A stretch of 64,000 nucleotides of DNA from Bacteroidetes bacterium GWF2_38_335. Its GTDB lineage: Bacteria; Bacteroidota; Bacteroidia; Bacteroidales; GWF2-38-335. The notes under the pieces were generated by a model. That model was not told the DNA's origin, ran no database searches, and was given only the letters and a program-made list of their open reading frames with translations. The translations under genes were made by a program, and so were the position numbers. Of the stretch, positions 41,045-48,969 are shown piece by piece. Location: assembly GCA_001769535.1 (NCBI GenBank), contig MEOH01000011.1, forward strand, positions 140,443 to 204,442, read 5' to 3'. Position 1 is the first letter of the stretch; the number at the start of each line of letters is the position of its first letter.

Positions 41045-42595
41045 ATGTTAAAGAAAAAGGAAAAAGATTGGTTCAAGATTAAACGGTATCCTCATATTGG
41101 GTTGCCCTTAAACCCTAATGACCGATACAAATGGATTGAAAAATATGTAACCGACCCTGAATCGGTTGCAATTCATTCCTTTTTGCCTTTTATTCACAAA
41201 ACATCAAGAGTTAAGAAATTCCGAAAGGTATATTCTAAAGAAAACGGTAAAATAAATTCTGACTTTGTTAAGGGTTATAAAATACTTCGAAATCCCAATG
41301 AAAAGAAAAGGGAGCTTTTTTACGCAAGTCATTTAGATTCATTGATATTCAGTTATTATGCAAAAAAACTTTCTGAACAATACGAAATAAAACTAAAAAG
41401 CAAAGAATATAATTTAAATGAGGTTGTAAATGCATATCGTTCAATCCCAATTAATCCTAAGGATGAAAATAGTCCTAGCAAATGCAATATCAATTTCGCA
41501 AACGACATTTTTAAATACATACTTAATTATCCGGAAAATCAATTTACAGTAATAGCATTTGACATTTCAAGTTTCTTTGATAATCTGAACCATAAATTAC
41601 TCCGTGACCGATGGTGTGATGTTTTAGAAGTTGACAAACTGCCGCCAGACCATTTCAACGTTTACAAAAACATTACACGTTTTAGCCATGTTGATATCGT
41701 AGATATTTTTAAGGAGTTCGAAAACAGAATTTATACTCGCAAAATAAATAAATTTGGAAAACCGTTAGAAATCAACCAAAAACCAGTTGAAAAGCTAAAA
41801 TTTCTTCGCAATCAAAATGCTATTGCTTTTTGTAAGGAAAAGGAATTCTTTAAAGTTAAGGGTAAACTTATACAGCCATCGAAGACAAAGAAATTAAAAG
41901 ATGGAACGATTGTTTATCGCGATTTTGGAATTCCTCAAGGTTCTCCAATAAGTTCCATTTTAGCAAATATATACTTATTGGAATACGATAAGAAGATTAA
42001 CGATTTTATTCAGGTTAATGGTGGCATTTATCGCCGTTATTCCGATGATATGGTTGTTGTTTGTCCTACACATGCAAAAGATGAAATTACTGAATTGATT
42101 AGCAAAGAAATATTAGAATATAAACTTGAAATTCAGGATACAAAAACACAAGGTTTCCAATTTAAACGTGAGGGTGATAGATTAATTTGCGGACAGGAAT
42201 TTCCTGAAGGGATAAATTGGAATAAAAATCTTATATATTTAGGTTTTGAATTTGATGGCCAAAATGTTTTATTAAAATCAGCAAGTTTATCAGGTTTTTA
42301 TAGAAAAATGAAACGCTATGTCAGGCGAGCAAAACGATATTCGAAATATAAACATGCAAAAAATAACGGTGAAATTTTCAAACATAGAATTTTCAAGAAG
42401 TTCTCATACAGAGGAGCTAAACGGATTCGAAAATACATTTGGAGTAAAAAGGAAAATAAATTTGAGCGAAGCGAATCATATAATTGGGGCAACTTTCTTT
42501 CTTACACTAGAAAAGCCGCCAAGTACATGGTAAATAATAAGATTAATCAACAAACAAAAAGACATTGGAATATTTTAAATGAACTTATTAAATAG
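41045..42595 (+). CDS. Stand-alone reverse transcriptase, putative DRT/UG-group antiviral enzyme
   Basis: 516 residues, no maturase/X, endonuclease or integrase domain. Palm motifs are complete: A 'IAFDISSFFDNLNH' (D173), B 'GIPQGSPISSILANIYL' (~295), C 'RRYSDDMVVV' (Y332-S-D-D335), D/E 'YLGFEFDGQNV'. The N-terminus ('RYPHIGLPLNPNDRYKWIEK') and the basic C-terminus ('RRAKRYSKYKHAKNNGEIFK', 'KRHWNILNELIK') are unlike retron, group II or DGR enzymes. With the structured upstream RNA and the defence neighbourhood, this fits the unknown-group RTs that act as DRT systems; a DRT2-like type is my best guess from pattern memory. Expected role: RNA-templated cDNA synthesis triggering abortive infection. 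Confidence 0.8.
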   Translation: MLKKKEKDWFKIKRYPHIGLPLNPNDRYKWIEKYVTDPESVAIHSFLPFIHKTSRVKKFRKVYSKENGKINSDFVKGYKILRNPNEKKRELFYASHLDSLIFSYYAKKLSEQYEIKLKSKEYNLNEVVNAYRSIPINPKDENSPSKCNINFANDIFKYILNYPENQFTVIAFDISSFFDNLNHKLLRDRWCDVLEVDKLPPDHFNVYKNITRFSHVDIVDIFKEFENRIYTRKINKFGKPLEINQKPVEKLKFLRNQNAIAFCKEKEFFKVKGKLIQPSKTKKLKDGTIVYRDFGIPQGSPISSILANIYLLEYDKKINDFIQVNGGIYRRYSDDMVVVCPTHAKDEITELISKEILEYKLEIQDTKTQGFQFKREGDRLICGQEFPEGINWNKNLIYLGFEFDGQNVLLKSASLSGFYRKMKRYVRRAKRYSKYKHAKNNGEIFKHRIFKKFSYRGAKRIRKYIWSKKENKFERSESYNWGNFLSYTRKAAKYMVNNKINQQTKRHWNILNELIK

Positions 42596-42630
42596 GCAAT
42601 CCACATTTGCAAGCCCCCACGAAACAAAGC

Positions 42631-42679
42631 TCAAAACAAATTTTGCGACAAGTGAGGGCATAGCTAAACTTGTTTGAGC
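42631..42679. terminator. Inverted repeat after the RT gene
   Basis: AGCTCAAAACAA (42631-42642) and TTGTTTGAGCT (42669-42679) pair with one bulge and could end the RT transcript. There is no T-run, so assignment is weak. Confidence 0.35.
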
Positions 42680-42691
42680 TACACACATTAG

Positions 42692-42722
42692 TTGGAATTA
42701 ATAAAAATACAATTTACCTTTG
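42692..42722 (+). promoter_or_regulatory. Promoter of the 42765 lipoprotein gene
   Basis: TACCTTTG (42715-42722) matches TAnnTTTG; TTGG lies 19 bp upstream as a near -33 element. The leader is ~35 bp. Confidence 0.5.
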
Positions 42723-42764
42723 ATAAGTATACTTGTCAAGTATTAATAATAAAATAAAAGGAAC

Positions 42765-43193
42765 ATGAAAATTGCAAATGTTATTTATGTTATTTTGATT
42801 TTTTCTGTTTTCATTGGTTGTAAAAAGGAAAATGAGCCATTTATTAATACCTTAAATATTAAAATATTAAATGAGTCTGGGAAAAATATTGATTCAATAT
42901 CCATTTGTAGTGAACAATGGGATCTTGCTGGTTCAGAAAAAGCAAAATATTATAATATTGAAAATAATTGTGAAGGTAATTTTATTGAATTTATAAACTT
43001 AAAGTCTGATTTTTTATTTATTACTTATTTTGATAGTACTTTTTATAAAATCATGTGGACAAATCCTGGATCTGAATTAGATAAAGAAACAAGGACTAGG
43101 TATATGCCAAGTGGTTATTACACATATACATTGTTTGATTATGATTCTACAAATTCCTCAATAAGTATTGGTTTGACTGATTATTACAATTAG
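42765..43193 (+). CDS. Small hypothetical lipoprotein
   Basis: 142 residues. Lipobox 'FIGC' followed by KK at ~19 (MKIANVIYVILIFSVFIGCKK). The mature domain is beta-rich ('LNIKILNESGKNIDSISIC'), possibly Ig-like, with two further Cys. Own promoter, no operon partner. It lies directly beyond the defence RT; a protective or superinfection-type role is conceivable but there is no evidence for it. Confidence 0.65.
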   Translation: MKIANVIYVILIFSVFIGCKKENEPFINTLNIKILNESGKNIDSISICSEQWDLAGSEKAKYYNIENNCEGNFIEFINLKSDFLFITYFDSTFYKIMWTNPGSELDKETRTRYMPSGYYTYTLFDYDSTNSSISIGLTDYYN

Positions 43194-43213
43194 GGGTTGG
43201 TGATGTTTTTAAT

Positions 43214-43717
43214 TCACCAAACCACCCCCTCCAACCACCCCTCCCCAACCCCATAAACCTCAAAAATCTCCCGTTTCAACCTTACCAAATTCACCACATC
43301 CTCCAAATTATACTTCAGCACATTCTGCTTTTTATAAGGATTACGCCAGTCTTCCATGAGTTTGAAGATATTGGTTTTGTATTGCCGCTGCGTGCGTTTA
43401 ATCTCAAACATATCTTCGAAAGAAGAGAGCCGGTATGATTCCATGCCGGGCATTATTTGTCTGAAAACTTTCAGGAGGTTGACGCAGCGGTAGTTGTTTC
43501 GGATGTCTAGACCGGTGCATTTTTCGAGCATTCCGATATCCGGACCGTAAAAGTATATGTATCCGTCAACGGGCTGGAGGATTGTGAGGATGTTTTCTAT
43601 GGTCAGGGTTTCGTCGTAGAGCTGGCCGTGGTCGGTGATGGAGTATGCGTAGCCAACGAGAAAAAGCTCTTGGGTGAAAAACCATTCGAGATCGAGGTAA
43701 AGGTCTGTTTGCTGCAT
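43214..43717 (-). CDS. RNase H-fold (YprB-like) predicted exonuclease
   Basis: 167 residues from ATG 43717; the longer frame starts with TTG inside a microrepeat and is rejected. DEDD-type motifs: 'LYLDLEWF' (D-x-E, ~6), 'YIYFYGPDIGMLEKCTGL' (~55-72, D), 'LSSFEDMFEIKRTQRQYK' (~95-112) and the C-terminal 'LKYNLEDVVNLVRLK' (~134-148, Y/N-x-x-D), as in YprB/RNase_H_2 proteins. Shorter than usual for the family but with all acidic positions. Predicted single-strand nuclease acting in DNA or RNA processing. Confidence 0.72.
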   Translation of the reverse strand: MQQTDLYLDLEWFFTQELFLVGYAYSITDHGQLYDETLTIENILTILQPVDGYIYFYGPDIGMLEKCTGLDIRNNYRCVNLLKVFRQIMPGMESYRLSSFEDMFEIKRTQRQYKTNIFKLMEDWRNPYKKQNVLKYNLEDVVNLVRLKREIFEVYGVGEGWLEGVVW

Positions 43718-43732
43718 AATATTCTTTTTTGA

Positions 43733-43912
43733 TGTCAAATGTCAGATGTCAGACGTCAAATGTCAAATGTGGGTTTCTTGCTCATTATCATGTTTTTGCG
43801 AAAAAAATTAAGCAAAAGTTGTAATAAAGGCAGAAATCTATTTTTTATCAGTAATGCCGGTAAGAACAGAACATTTGACATCAGACATTTGACCTCATAC
43901 ATCTGACATCAA
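43733..43912. repeat. TGTCAAATGTCAGATG microrepeats in inverted array
   Basis: TGATGTCAAATGTCAGATG-type words (43733-43772) face ACATTTGACATCAGAC-type words (43872-43912) across ~100 bp. The same inverted arrangement occurs at 51267-51452. Confidence 0.55.
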
Positions 43913-44002
43913 AATTAATCCATATTACATGGATTAATTTTGTCTCGGTGCGTTTGCGCTCGTATGGTTCCTTTTGCATTTTACTTTTATAATTGGATGC
44001 TG

Positions 44003-44010
44003 TAAATTTG
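44003..44010 (+). promoter_or_regulatory. -7 box TAAATTTG of the small HTH gene
   Basis: Exact TAnnTTTG match 5 bp before ATG 44016. It implies an almost leaderless mRNA and rules out the TTG at 43974. Confidence 0.5.
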
Positions 44011-44015
44011 TTCTC

Positions 44016-44204
44016 ATGGAAGAAAATCATTCTGCATACACGCTCAAAGAACTTGCAAAGTATTACAATGTTAATACCCGCACGTTATACTCCTGGCTGG
44101 TCCCCATCCGCCAACAATTGTTCGACATGAACCCCATCAGAAAAAAAAGAATCCGGATTTTAATTCCTAAACAGGTGAAGCTGATTAGGGAGTTTTTGGG
44201 GTAG
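44016..44204 (+). CDS. Small HTH protein
   Basis: 62 residues. 'YTLKELAKYYNVNTRTLYSW' is a clear helix-turn-helix, followed by 'LVPIRQQLFDMNPIRKKRIR' and 'ILIPKQVKLIREFLG'. Resembles small MerR/DUF4248-like regulators common in Bacteroidota. Nearly leaderless promoter. A frameshifted 3' copy survives at 21806-21871, showing that this gene family has moved or been duplicated within the region. Confidence 0.72.
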   Translation: MEENHSAYTLKELAKYYNVNTRTLYSWLVPIRQQLFDMNPIRKKRIRILIPKQVKLIREFLG

Positions 44205-44290
44205 GTGTGAAAATAAAAAAGCCGATAATTAATCGACTTTTTTTAATCTAATTTGCTTTCGGTTACTTTTCCTTGACATTTTTTTTATTA

Positions 44291-46177
44291 TTAATGCTGT
44301 ACATTCACTTTGATCGAGTTTTTGCTCCCTAGCTCTCCATCGGTTACAATATAGGTTCCAGTTGGCAGACTGCTTACATCAACTTGCTCAAACCCCATTT
44401 TGTCTTTAATTGGAATTGTTATTAGTTTCCTGCCCTGAAGATCATATATGTTAATTGACCCTGAACCTGTTAAGGATATATATTCTATCTGTAAAATATC
44501 ATTCACCGGGTTGGGAAATGCCTTAAAACTGATGTTTGGCTCTGAGATTTCCTCTACATCATAAGTGTTGGAAAAAATTATTTTATATGAATACCAAGGA
44601 CAGGAGTAATCAAAATAACCTTGAACGGATGATGAATAATATGTTGAATATGCAACATAAACACTGTCCAAAGGCTCCCCAACGTTTGCTGCAACCAAAC
44701 TGTCATAATTAATAAGGTAACTGCAAATGCTATCAATTGCGACAAACGGGTATTCCACCCGAAGAATTGTTGTATGTTGTGAAGTCCTAAAGTACAAACA
44801 AATATTATATAGATACTCTTGTCTGTCTCCAAACAATCTAAACTGCAGATTATAGTCTGTTCCTATTTTTACAGTATCTGGCAAGTTGAGAAATTGAACA
44901 TGGAATGTAGTATCGCAGGAACCAAAATTATCACAATAATCCTCATCCGTTTTAACCAACCAAATATTTTGTGATGCAGGATAAATCTCATTTATTCCCG
45001 GGTTGATGGAAAAACCCACCAAAATTATTCCGTTTGGTTCCACAAGCAAATCTAAAAAACAGTCATTCCATGCAACCATAGGGTAACCTTCTGTTCCAAT
45101 TACAATTGAGTGGAACGGTCTTTTTTTTAATACTTCCCCGTTTGGAGAAAGCTCATATAATTTTGGAAAAAACCTATATTGTTCTGGCAAATCAGCAGTC
45201 ATATTTATTGTTAAAAGATTTCCATTGTCCATTTCAACAATTTTAGTGAATTTCGAAAAGTATGGATATTCTTCGTTATTGTAATTATAATATGGTTCTA
45301 AATATAATGTGTCTTTGATGACATTTTTATTTATATCAAACTTTAACAAACGTGAATATGAAAAATTATCAACATAATCACTACCATAAGTCTTGCCTCC
45401 AACGGCAATAAAATTGCCATCCTGAGTCTGTATCAAATCATTGATATAACCATCATCGAAGCCGGGGTTTTGTATTATCCAGTCCCAAACCTGATTTCCT
45501 AAACTGTCGGATCGGATTATATACCAGTCGGATCGGTACATATCATATTTCCTACTGTCTCCCGCAAGCATGAAACCGCTGTCGGGGGTTTGGATCAGGC
45601 AAGTTGCACCATCTGTATTAGCATACCCATAGTATTTTACCCATTCTTGGTTTCCTAAACTGTCCGTCTTTAATAAAAACACATTATAATCTGTTGTGTT
45701 TGAAAAAACTGCTCCACAAACTGCATAGCCCTTATCAATTGTTTTAATTATTTCAAATGCTGCAATATCCATGGTATCTTTTAGATAATTGGCAAACCAA
45801 ACTGTATCCAAATATTCATTCAGACAAGTAATAGTTATATTATTAGAGTCATTACTATGGTTAAAATCCGTTGTTAAAAGAACCAACTGTTCCTTGTCAT
45901 TAATAACCATAGGAGTTTTACCTCCTTCATAAATACTAAGTTGCTCAGGAACAATTAATAATGAATCTATTTTATTAAAGATCTCGTCAAATTTATGAAG
46001 TTTTACACCCCTGAAATTACCGTCATCGCTTGAACAAACAATAAATGAAGAATCCATTTTCACAATGGCATTGCAAAATGTATTGTGGGTATCTGGAAAC
46101 AGTTTATTAAATACAACCTGGGCATTTGTACTGCAAGCAGACCAAGCAAAAATTATGACGGTTGTTAAAAGTTTCAT
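44291..46177 (-). CDS. T9SS type A secreted beta-propeller-like protein, paralogue 1
   Basis: 628 residues. Signal peptide (MKLLTTVIIFAWSACSTNAQ). Residues ~25-330 contain repeated 'GF-(M)-L-A-G' / 'LLKTDSLGNQEWVKYYGYA' / 'QTQDGNFIAVGGKTYGSDY' blades typical of the T9SS cargo propellers of this phylum, then an Ig-like region ('HVQFLNLPDTVKIG') and a type A sorting domain ('FKAFPNPVNDILQIEYISL' to 'KVNVQH'). Tandem paralogue of the next gene, with DNA tracts (e.g. around 45390-45600) nearly identical to it, suggesting gene conversion. Confidence 0.82.
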   Translation of the reverse strand: MKLLTTVIIFAWSACSTNAQVVFNKLFPDTHNTFCNAIVKMDSSFIVCSSDDGNFRGVKLHKFDEIFNKIDSLLIVPEQLSIYEGGKTPMVINDKEQLVLLTTDFNHSNDSNNITITCLNEYLDTVWFANYLKDTMDIAAFEIIKTIDKGYAVCGAVFSNTTDYNVFLLKTDSLGNQEWVKYYGYANTDGATCLIQTPDSGFMLAGDSRKYDMYRSDWYIIRSDSLGNQVWDWIIQNPGFDDGYINDLIQTQDGNFIAVGGKTYGSDYVDNFSYSRLLKFDINKNVIKDTLYLEPYYNYNNEEYPYFSKFTKIVEMDNGNLLTINMTADLPEQYRFFPKLYELSPNGEVLKKRPFHSIVIGTEGYPMVAWNDCFLDLLVEPNGIILVGFSINPGINEIYPASQNIWLVKTDEDYCDNFGSCDTTFHVQFLNLPDTVKIGTDYNLQFRLFGDRQEYLYNICLYFRTSQHTTILRVEYPFVAIDSICSYLINYDSLVAANVGEPLDSVYVAYSTYYSSSVQGYFDYSCPWYSYKIIFSNTYDVEEISEPNISFKAFPNPVNDILQIEYISLTGSGSINIYDLQGRKLITIPIKDKMGFEQVDVSSLPTGTYIVTDGELGSKNSIKVNVQH

Positions 46178-46193
46178 ACGAGTGTTATATATT

Positions 46194-46217
46194 AGCAGGG
46201 GAATATATTCCCCTGCT
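46194..46217. terminator. Perfect palindrome AGCAGGGGAATATATTCCCCTGCT
   Basis: A 24-bp perfect palindrome between the two paralogues, ~15 bp before the start codon of the downstream one. It is repeated (23 bp) in front of paralogue 2 at 48117. It may be a terminator for the upstream gene or a 5'-leader hairpin. Confidence 0.45.
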
Positions 46218-46237
46218 TTTGTTTAACTTTTTTAGTA

Positions 46238-48100
46238 TTAATGCTGTACATTCATTTTTATTGAGTTTTTACTTCCTAACTCTCCATCGGTAACAATATA
46301 GGTTCCAGTGGGCAGACTGCTTACATCAACTTGCTCAAACCCCATTTTGTCCTTAATTGGGATTGAAATTTGCTTCCTGCCCTGAAGGTCATAAATGTTA
46401 ATTGTCCCTGAACCTGTTAATGATATATATTCTATTTGTAAAATATCATTTACCGGATTGGGGTAAACTTTTAAAGTTAGGTTGGGTATTGAAAGTTCGT
46501 TTACATTGTAGGTATCAGTAAATACAATTTTATTTGTGTACCAGGGACAGGAGTAGTCAGAATAACCTGAAACGGAATCGGAGTAATTTGTTGAATAAGA
46601 AACAAAAACACTATCAATGGCAATACCGTTATTAAAAGCGACCAAACTATCATAATCAATAATATAATGGCATATTGTCGATAATTCTATGTTTGCAAAC
46701 TGGACCGTATGAATTAATGAGTCTGTTGTACGAACCTTAAGATTCACATTATATAGAAATTCTGCTCGATTGCCAAATAACTGCATCTGAAGATCAAACT
46801 CATTACTTCTATTAATTGTATCTGGTAAATTCAAAAATTCCACATGGTAAGTAGTATCGCAAGAGCCCCAGTTATCACAATAATCCAAGTTGGTTTTAAC
46901 AATCCAAATATTTTGAGTTGCCGGATGTGGATTATAAATCCCAGAATGTGAGGAGAAGCCGCACATTATAACCCCTTCTGGTTCAATAACCAAATCAAGC
47001 AGACAGTCATAATAGGGTATTCCAATTGTAACGGAATGAAAAGATCTTTTCTTTAGAAGTATGCCATTTTTAGATAACTCATATAATTTTGGAAACGATG
47101 AAAACCTTTCTGGTAAATCTGACGTCATATTAATTACCAACAGATTTCCGTTTTCTATTTCTTTGATTTTCAAGAACATTGACTCAAAGAGATATTCAGG
47201 ACTGTCATCGTTATAATATGGTTCTAGGTACAAGGTATCAATAATAGTGTTCTTTTCATCATCAAACTTTAACAAACGTGAATATGAAAAATTATCAACA
47301 TAATCACTACCATAAGTCTTGCCTCCAACGGCAATAAAATTGCCATCCTGAGTCTGTATCAAATCATTGATATAACCATCATCGAAGCCGGGGTTTTGTA
47401 TTATCCAGTCCCAAACCTGATTTCCTAAACTGTCGATACGGATTATATACCAGTCGGATCGGTACATATCGTATTTCCTACTGTCTCCCGCAAGCATGAA
47501 ACCGCTGTCGGGGGTTTGGATCATGCAAAAGGCACCGTCAGAATTACTATAACCATAAAATCTCTCCCATTCTTTATTTCCCAAACTATCTGTTTTTATC
47601 AAATATGCATCAATATCATTTGTTTCAGTATAAGTTGCACCTGAAATCGCAAAACCATTATCAAATGTCTTTATTACTGTATAAGCCGATTTAATGAAAG
47701 TATCATTTAAATAATTCTTTGTCCATAAGGTATCCAGATATTTGTCTAGACATGTTAATGAAATAAAAAATGAATCAGTGTTATAGTTATAATTACTCGT
47801 ACTAATAATAAGGTTATTATTGTTTGCAATAATTGGATAATGAGCCCCTTCATATATTTCATATTCGCTAGGTGTTATAATAAGTGAATCAATTTTATTA
47901 AAGGCCTCGTCAAATTTGTGCAATTTTACTCCTCTAAAATTTCCAATATCACTTGAGCAAACTATATATGAAGAATCCATTTTCACAATGGCATTGCAAA
48001 ATGTATTGTGGAGCTCTGGAAACAGTTTGTTAAATACATCTTGGGCATTTGTATCGCAAACAGACCAAACAAAAATTATGACGGTTGTTAAAAGTCTCAT
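46238..48100 (-). CDS. T9SS type A secreted beta-propeller-like protein, paralogue 2
   Basis: 620 residues. Signal peptide (MRLLTTVIIFVWSVCDTNAQ) and the same architecture as its neighbour: propeller blades with 'KTDSLGNKEWERFYGYSNSD' and 'GGKTYGSDYVDNFSYSRLL', an Ig-like part, and a sorting domain ('LKVYPNPVNDILQIEYISL' to 'KMNVQH'). Blades 4-6 and the C-terminus are almost identical to paralogue 1, while the N-terminal third and the Ig-like part differ. The promoter/leader with its hairpin is also duplicated, so the whole unit was copied. Confidence 0.82.
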   Translation of the reverse strand: MRLLTTVIIFVWSVCDTNAQDVFNKLFPELHNTFCNAIVKMDSSYIVCSSDIGNFRGVKLHKFDEAFNKIDSLIITPSEYEIYEGAHYPIIANNNNLIISTSNYNYNTDSFFISLTCLDKYLDTLWTKNYLNDTFIKSAYTVIKTFDNGFAISGATYTETNDIDAYLIKTDSLGNKEWERFYGYSNSDGAFCMIQTPDSGFMLAGDSRKYDMYRSDWYIIRIDSLGNQVWDWIIQNPGFDDGYINDLIQTQDGNFIAVGGKTYGSDYVDNFSYSRLLKFDDEKNTIIDTLYLEPYYNDDSPEYLFESMFLKIKEIENGNLLVINMTSDLPERFSSFPKLYELSKNGILLKKRSFHSVTIGIPYYDCLLDLVIEPEGVIMCGFSSHSGIYNPHPATQNIWIVKTNLDYCDNWGSCDTTYHVEFLNLPDTINRSNEFDLQMQLFGNRAEFLYNVNLKVRTTDSLIHTVQFANIELSTICHYIIDYDSLVAFNNGIAIDSVFVSYSTNYSDSVSGYSDYSCPWYTNKIVFTDTYNVNELSIPNLTLKVYPNPVNDILQIEYISLTGSGTINIYDLQGRKQISIPIKDKMGFEQVDVSSLPTGTYIVTDGELGSKNSIKMNVQH

Positions 48101-48116
48101 ACGAGTGTTATAAATT

Positions 48117-48139
48117 AGCAGGGGAATATTTCCCCTGCT
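48117..48139. terminator. Hairpin in the leader of paralogue 2
   Basis: AGCAGGGGAATATTTCCCCTGCT, the sister of the palindrome at 46194-46217, in the same position relative to the start codon. The remaining gap to 48408 is AT-rich and carries two tandem ATTACCCCC words at 48332-48349. Confidence 0.4.
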
Positions 48140-48408
48140 TTTGTTTCAAATTTTTTAGTAATATCCACCAAGCAAGAGAATGAAAGTTTTAAAAAAAAAC
48201 TAAAGAATAGAATTTTCATGAAATAGCTTTTAGATTTCTAAAATATAAGCAAATATAAATAAAAGGAAGGTTAATAAGATATTTTAAATAAAGTTTTTGA
48301 ATTAAAAGAAATTATCCCCTCTTAACCATCAATTACCCCCATTACCCCCATTAAAAGAAAGCACCATTTTCCGCCATCATAATATTGCAGTAGATTTTAT
48401 TGCAATAT

Positions 48409-48969
48409 ATGTTCAAACTAAAGACCATAATCATCATTGTAATTGTAATCCTCACCTTGGGGATTGCTTGGAAATATTACCGAAAACTTAAGGATACCGA
48501 GAAGCTGAAGATCGGTGAGACTTCTCTCAAACCGGTTAAGGAAATCAAGGATTTTAATGGTATTGTTGATGTTCTGAAAAACGGACTGCGACTGACCGGG
48601 TTTATAGAAATCAGAAATCTTTCGGGCCAGGATTATACCCTTAACCAGTTGAGCGTGGATTGCTATACTCCAAAATCGGATAAGCTGATGGCTGAACAGA
48701 CTAATATCCTCCAAAACAATATCATCCTCAAAAGCAAACAGTCAACCAACATTCCGCTTGAATACAAGGTGGATATTGTTAAGGTTTTTATGCTTTTCAA
48801 AGAGTCCGGGGTTATTCCGGAGGATACAACGCTGTGGCAGGTGATCACTCATCCTGCTCAATATTACAGTTCAATAAAACTGAGCAACCTGAAAATGAAA
48901 CTCAAGGGTTTTATCCAGGCCGAGGGCATCACACTGAGTATTGACGAAGACTATATGCTTTATGAATAA
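48409..48969 (+). CDS. Membrane-anchored LEA/Ig-like protein, first gene of the phage-like cluster
   Basis: 186 residues from ATG 48409 (an upstream TTG is less likely). N-terminal TM (MFKLKTIIIIVIVILTLGIAW) with a basic stop-transfer, then a soluble beta domain with 'LTGFIEIRNLSGQDYTLNQL' and 'LKMKLKGFIQAEGITLSIDE', similar to LEA14/WHy-type domains. Overlaps the next gene by 8 bp. As in most proteins of this cluster there is one N-terminal TM and a small outer domain. Function unknown; virion membrane protein is one possibility. Confidence 0.65.
   Translation: MFKLKTIIIIVIVILTLGIAWKYYRKLKDTEKLKIGETSLKPVKEIKDFNGIVDVLKNGLRLTGFIEIRNLSGQDYTLNQLSVDCYTPKSDKLMAEQTNILQNNIILKSKQSTNIPLEYKVDIVKVFMLFKESGVIPEDTTLWQVITHPAQYYSSIKLSNLKMKLKGFIQAEGITLSIDEDYMLYE

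Noticed and set aside
41045..42595. RT as part of a retron or a diversity-generating retroelement
   Set aside because: No retron msr/msd-type architecture or retron RT motifs recognised, and no template/variable repeat pair or avd gene found nearby.
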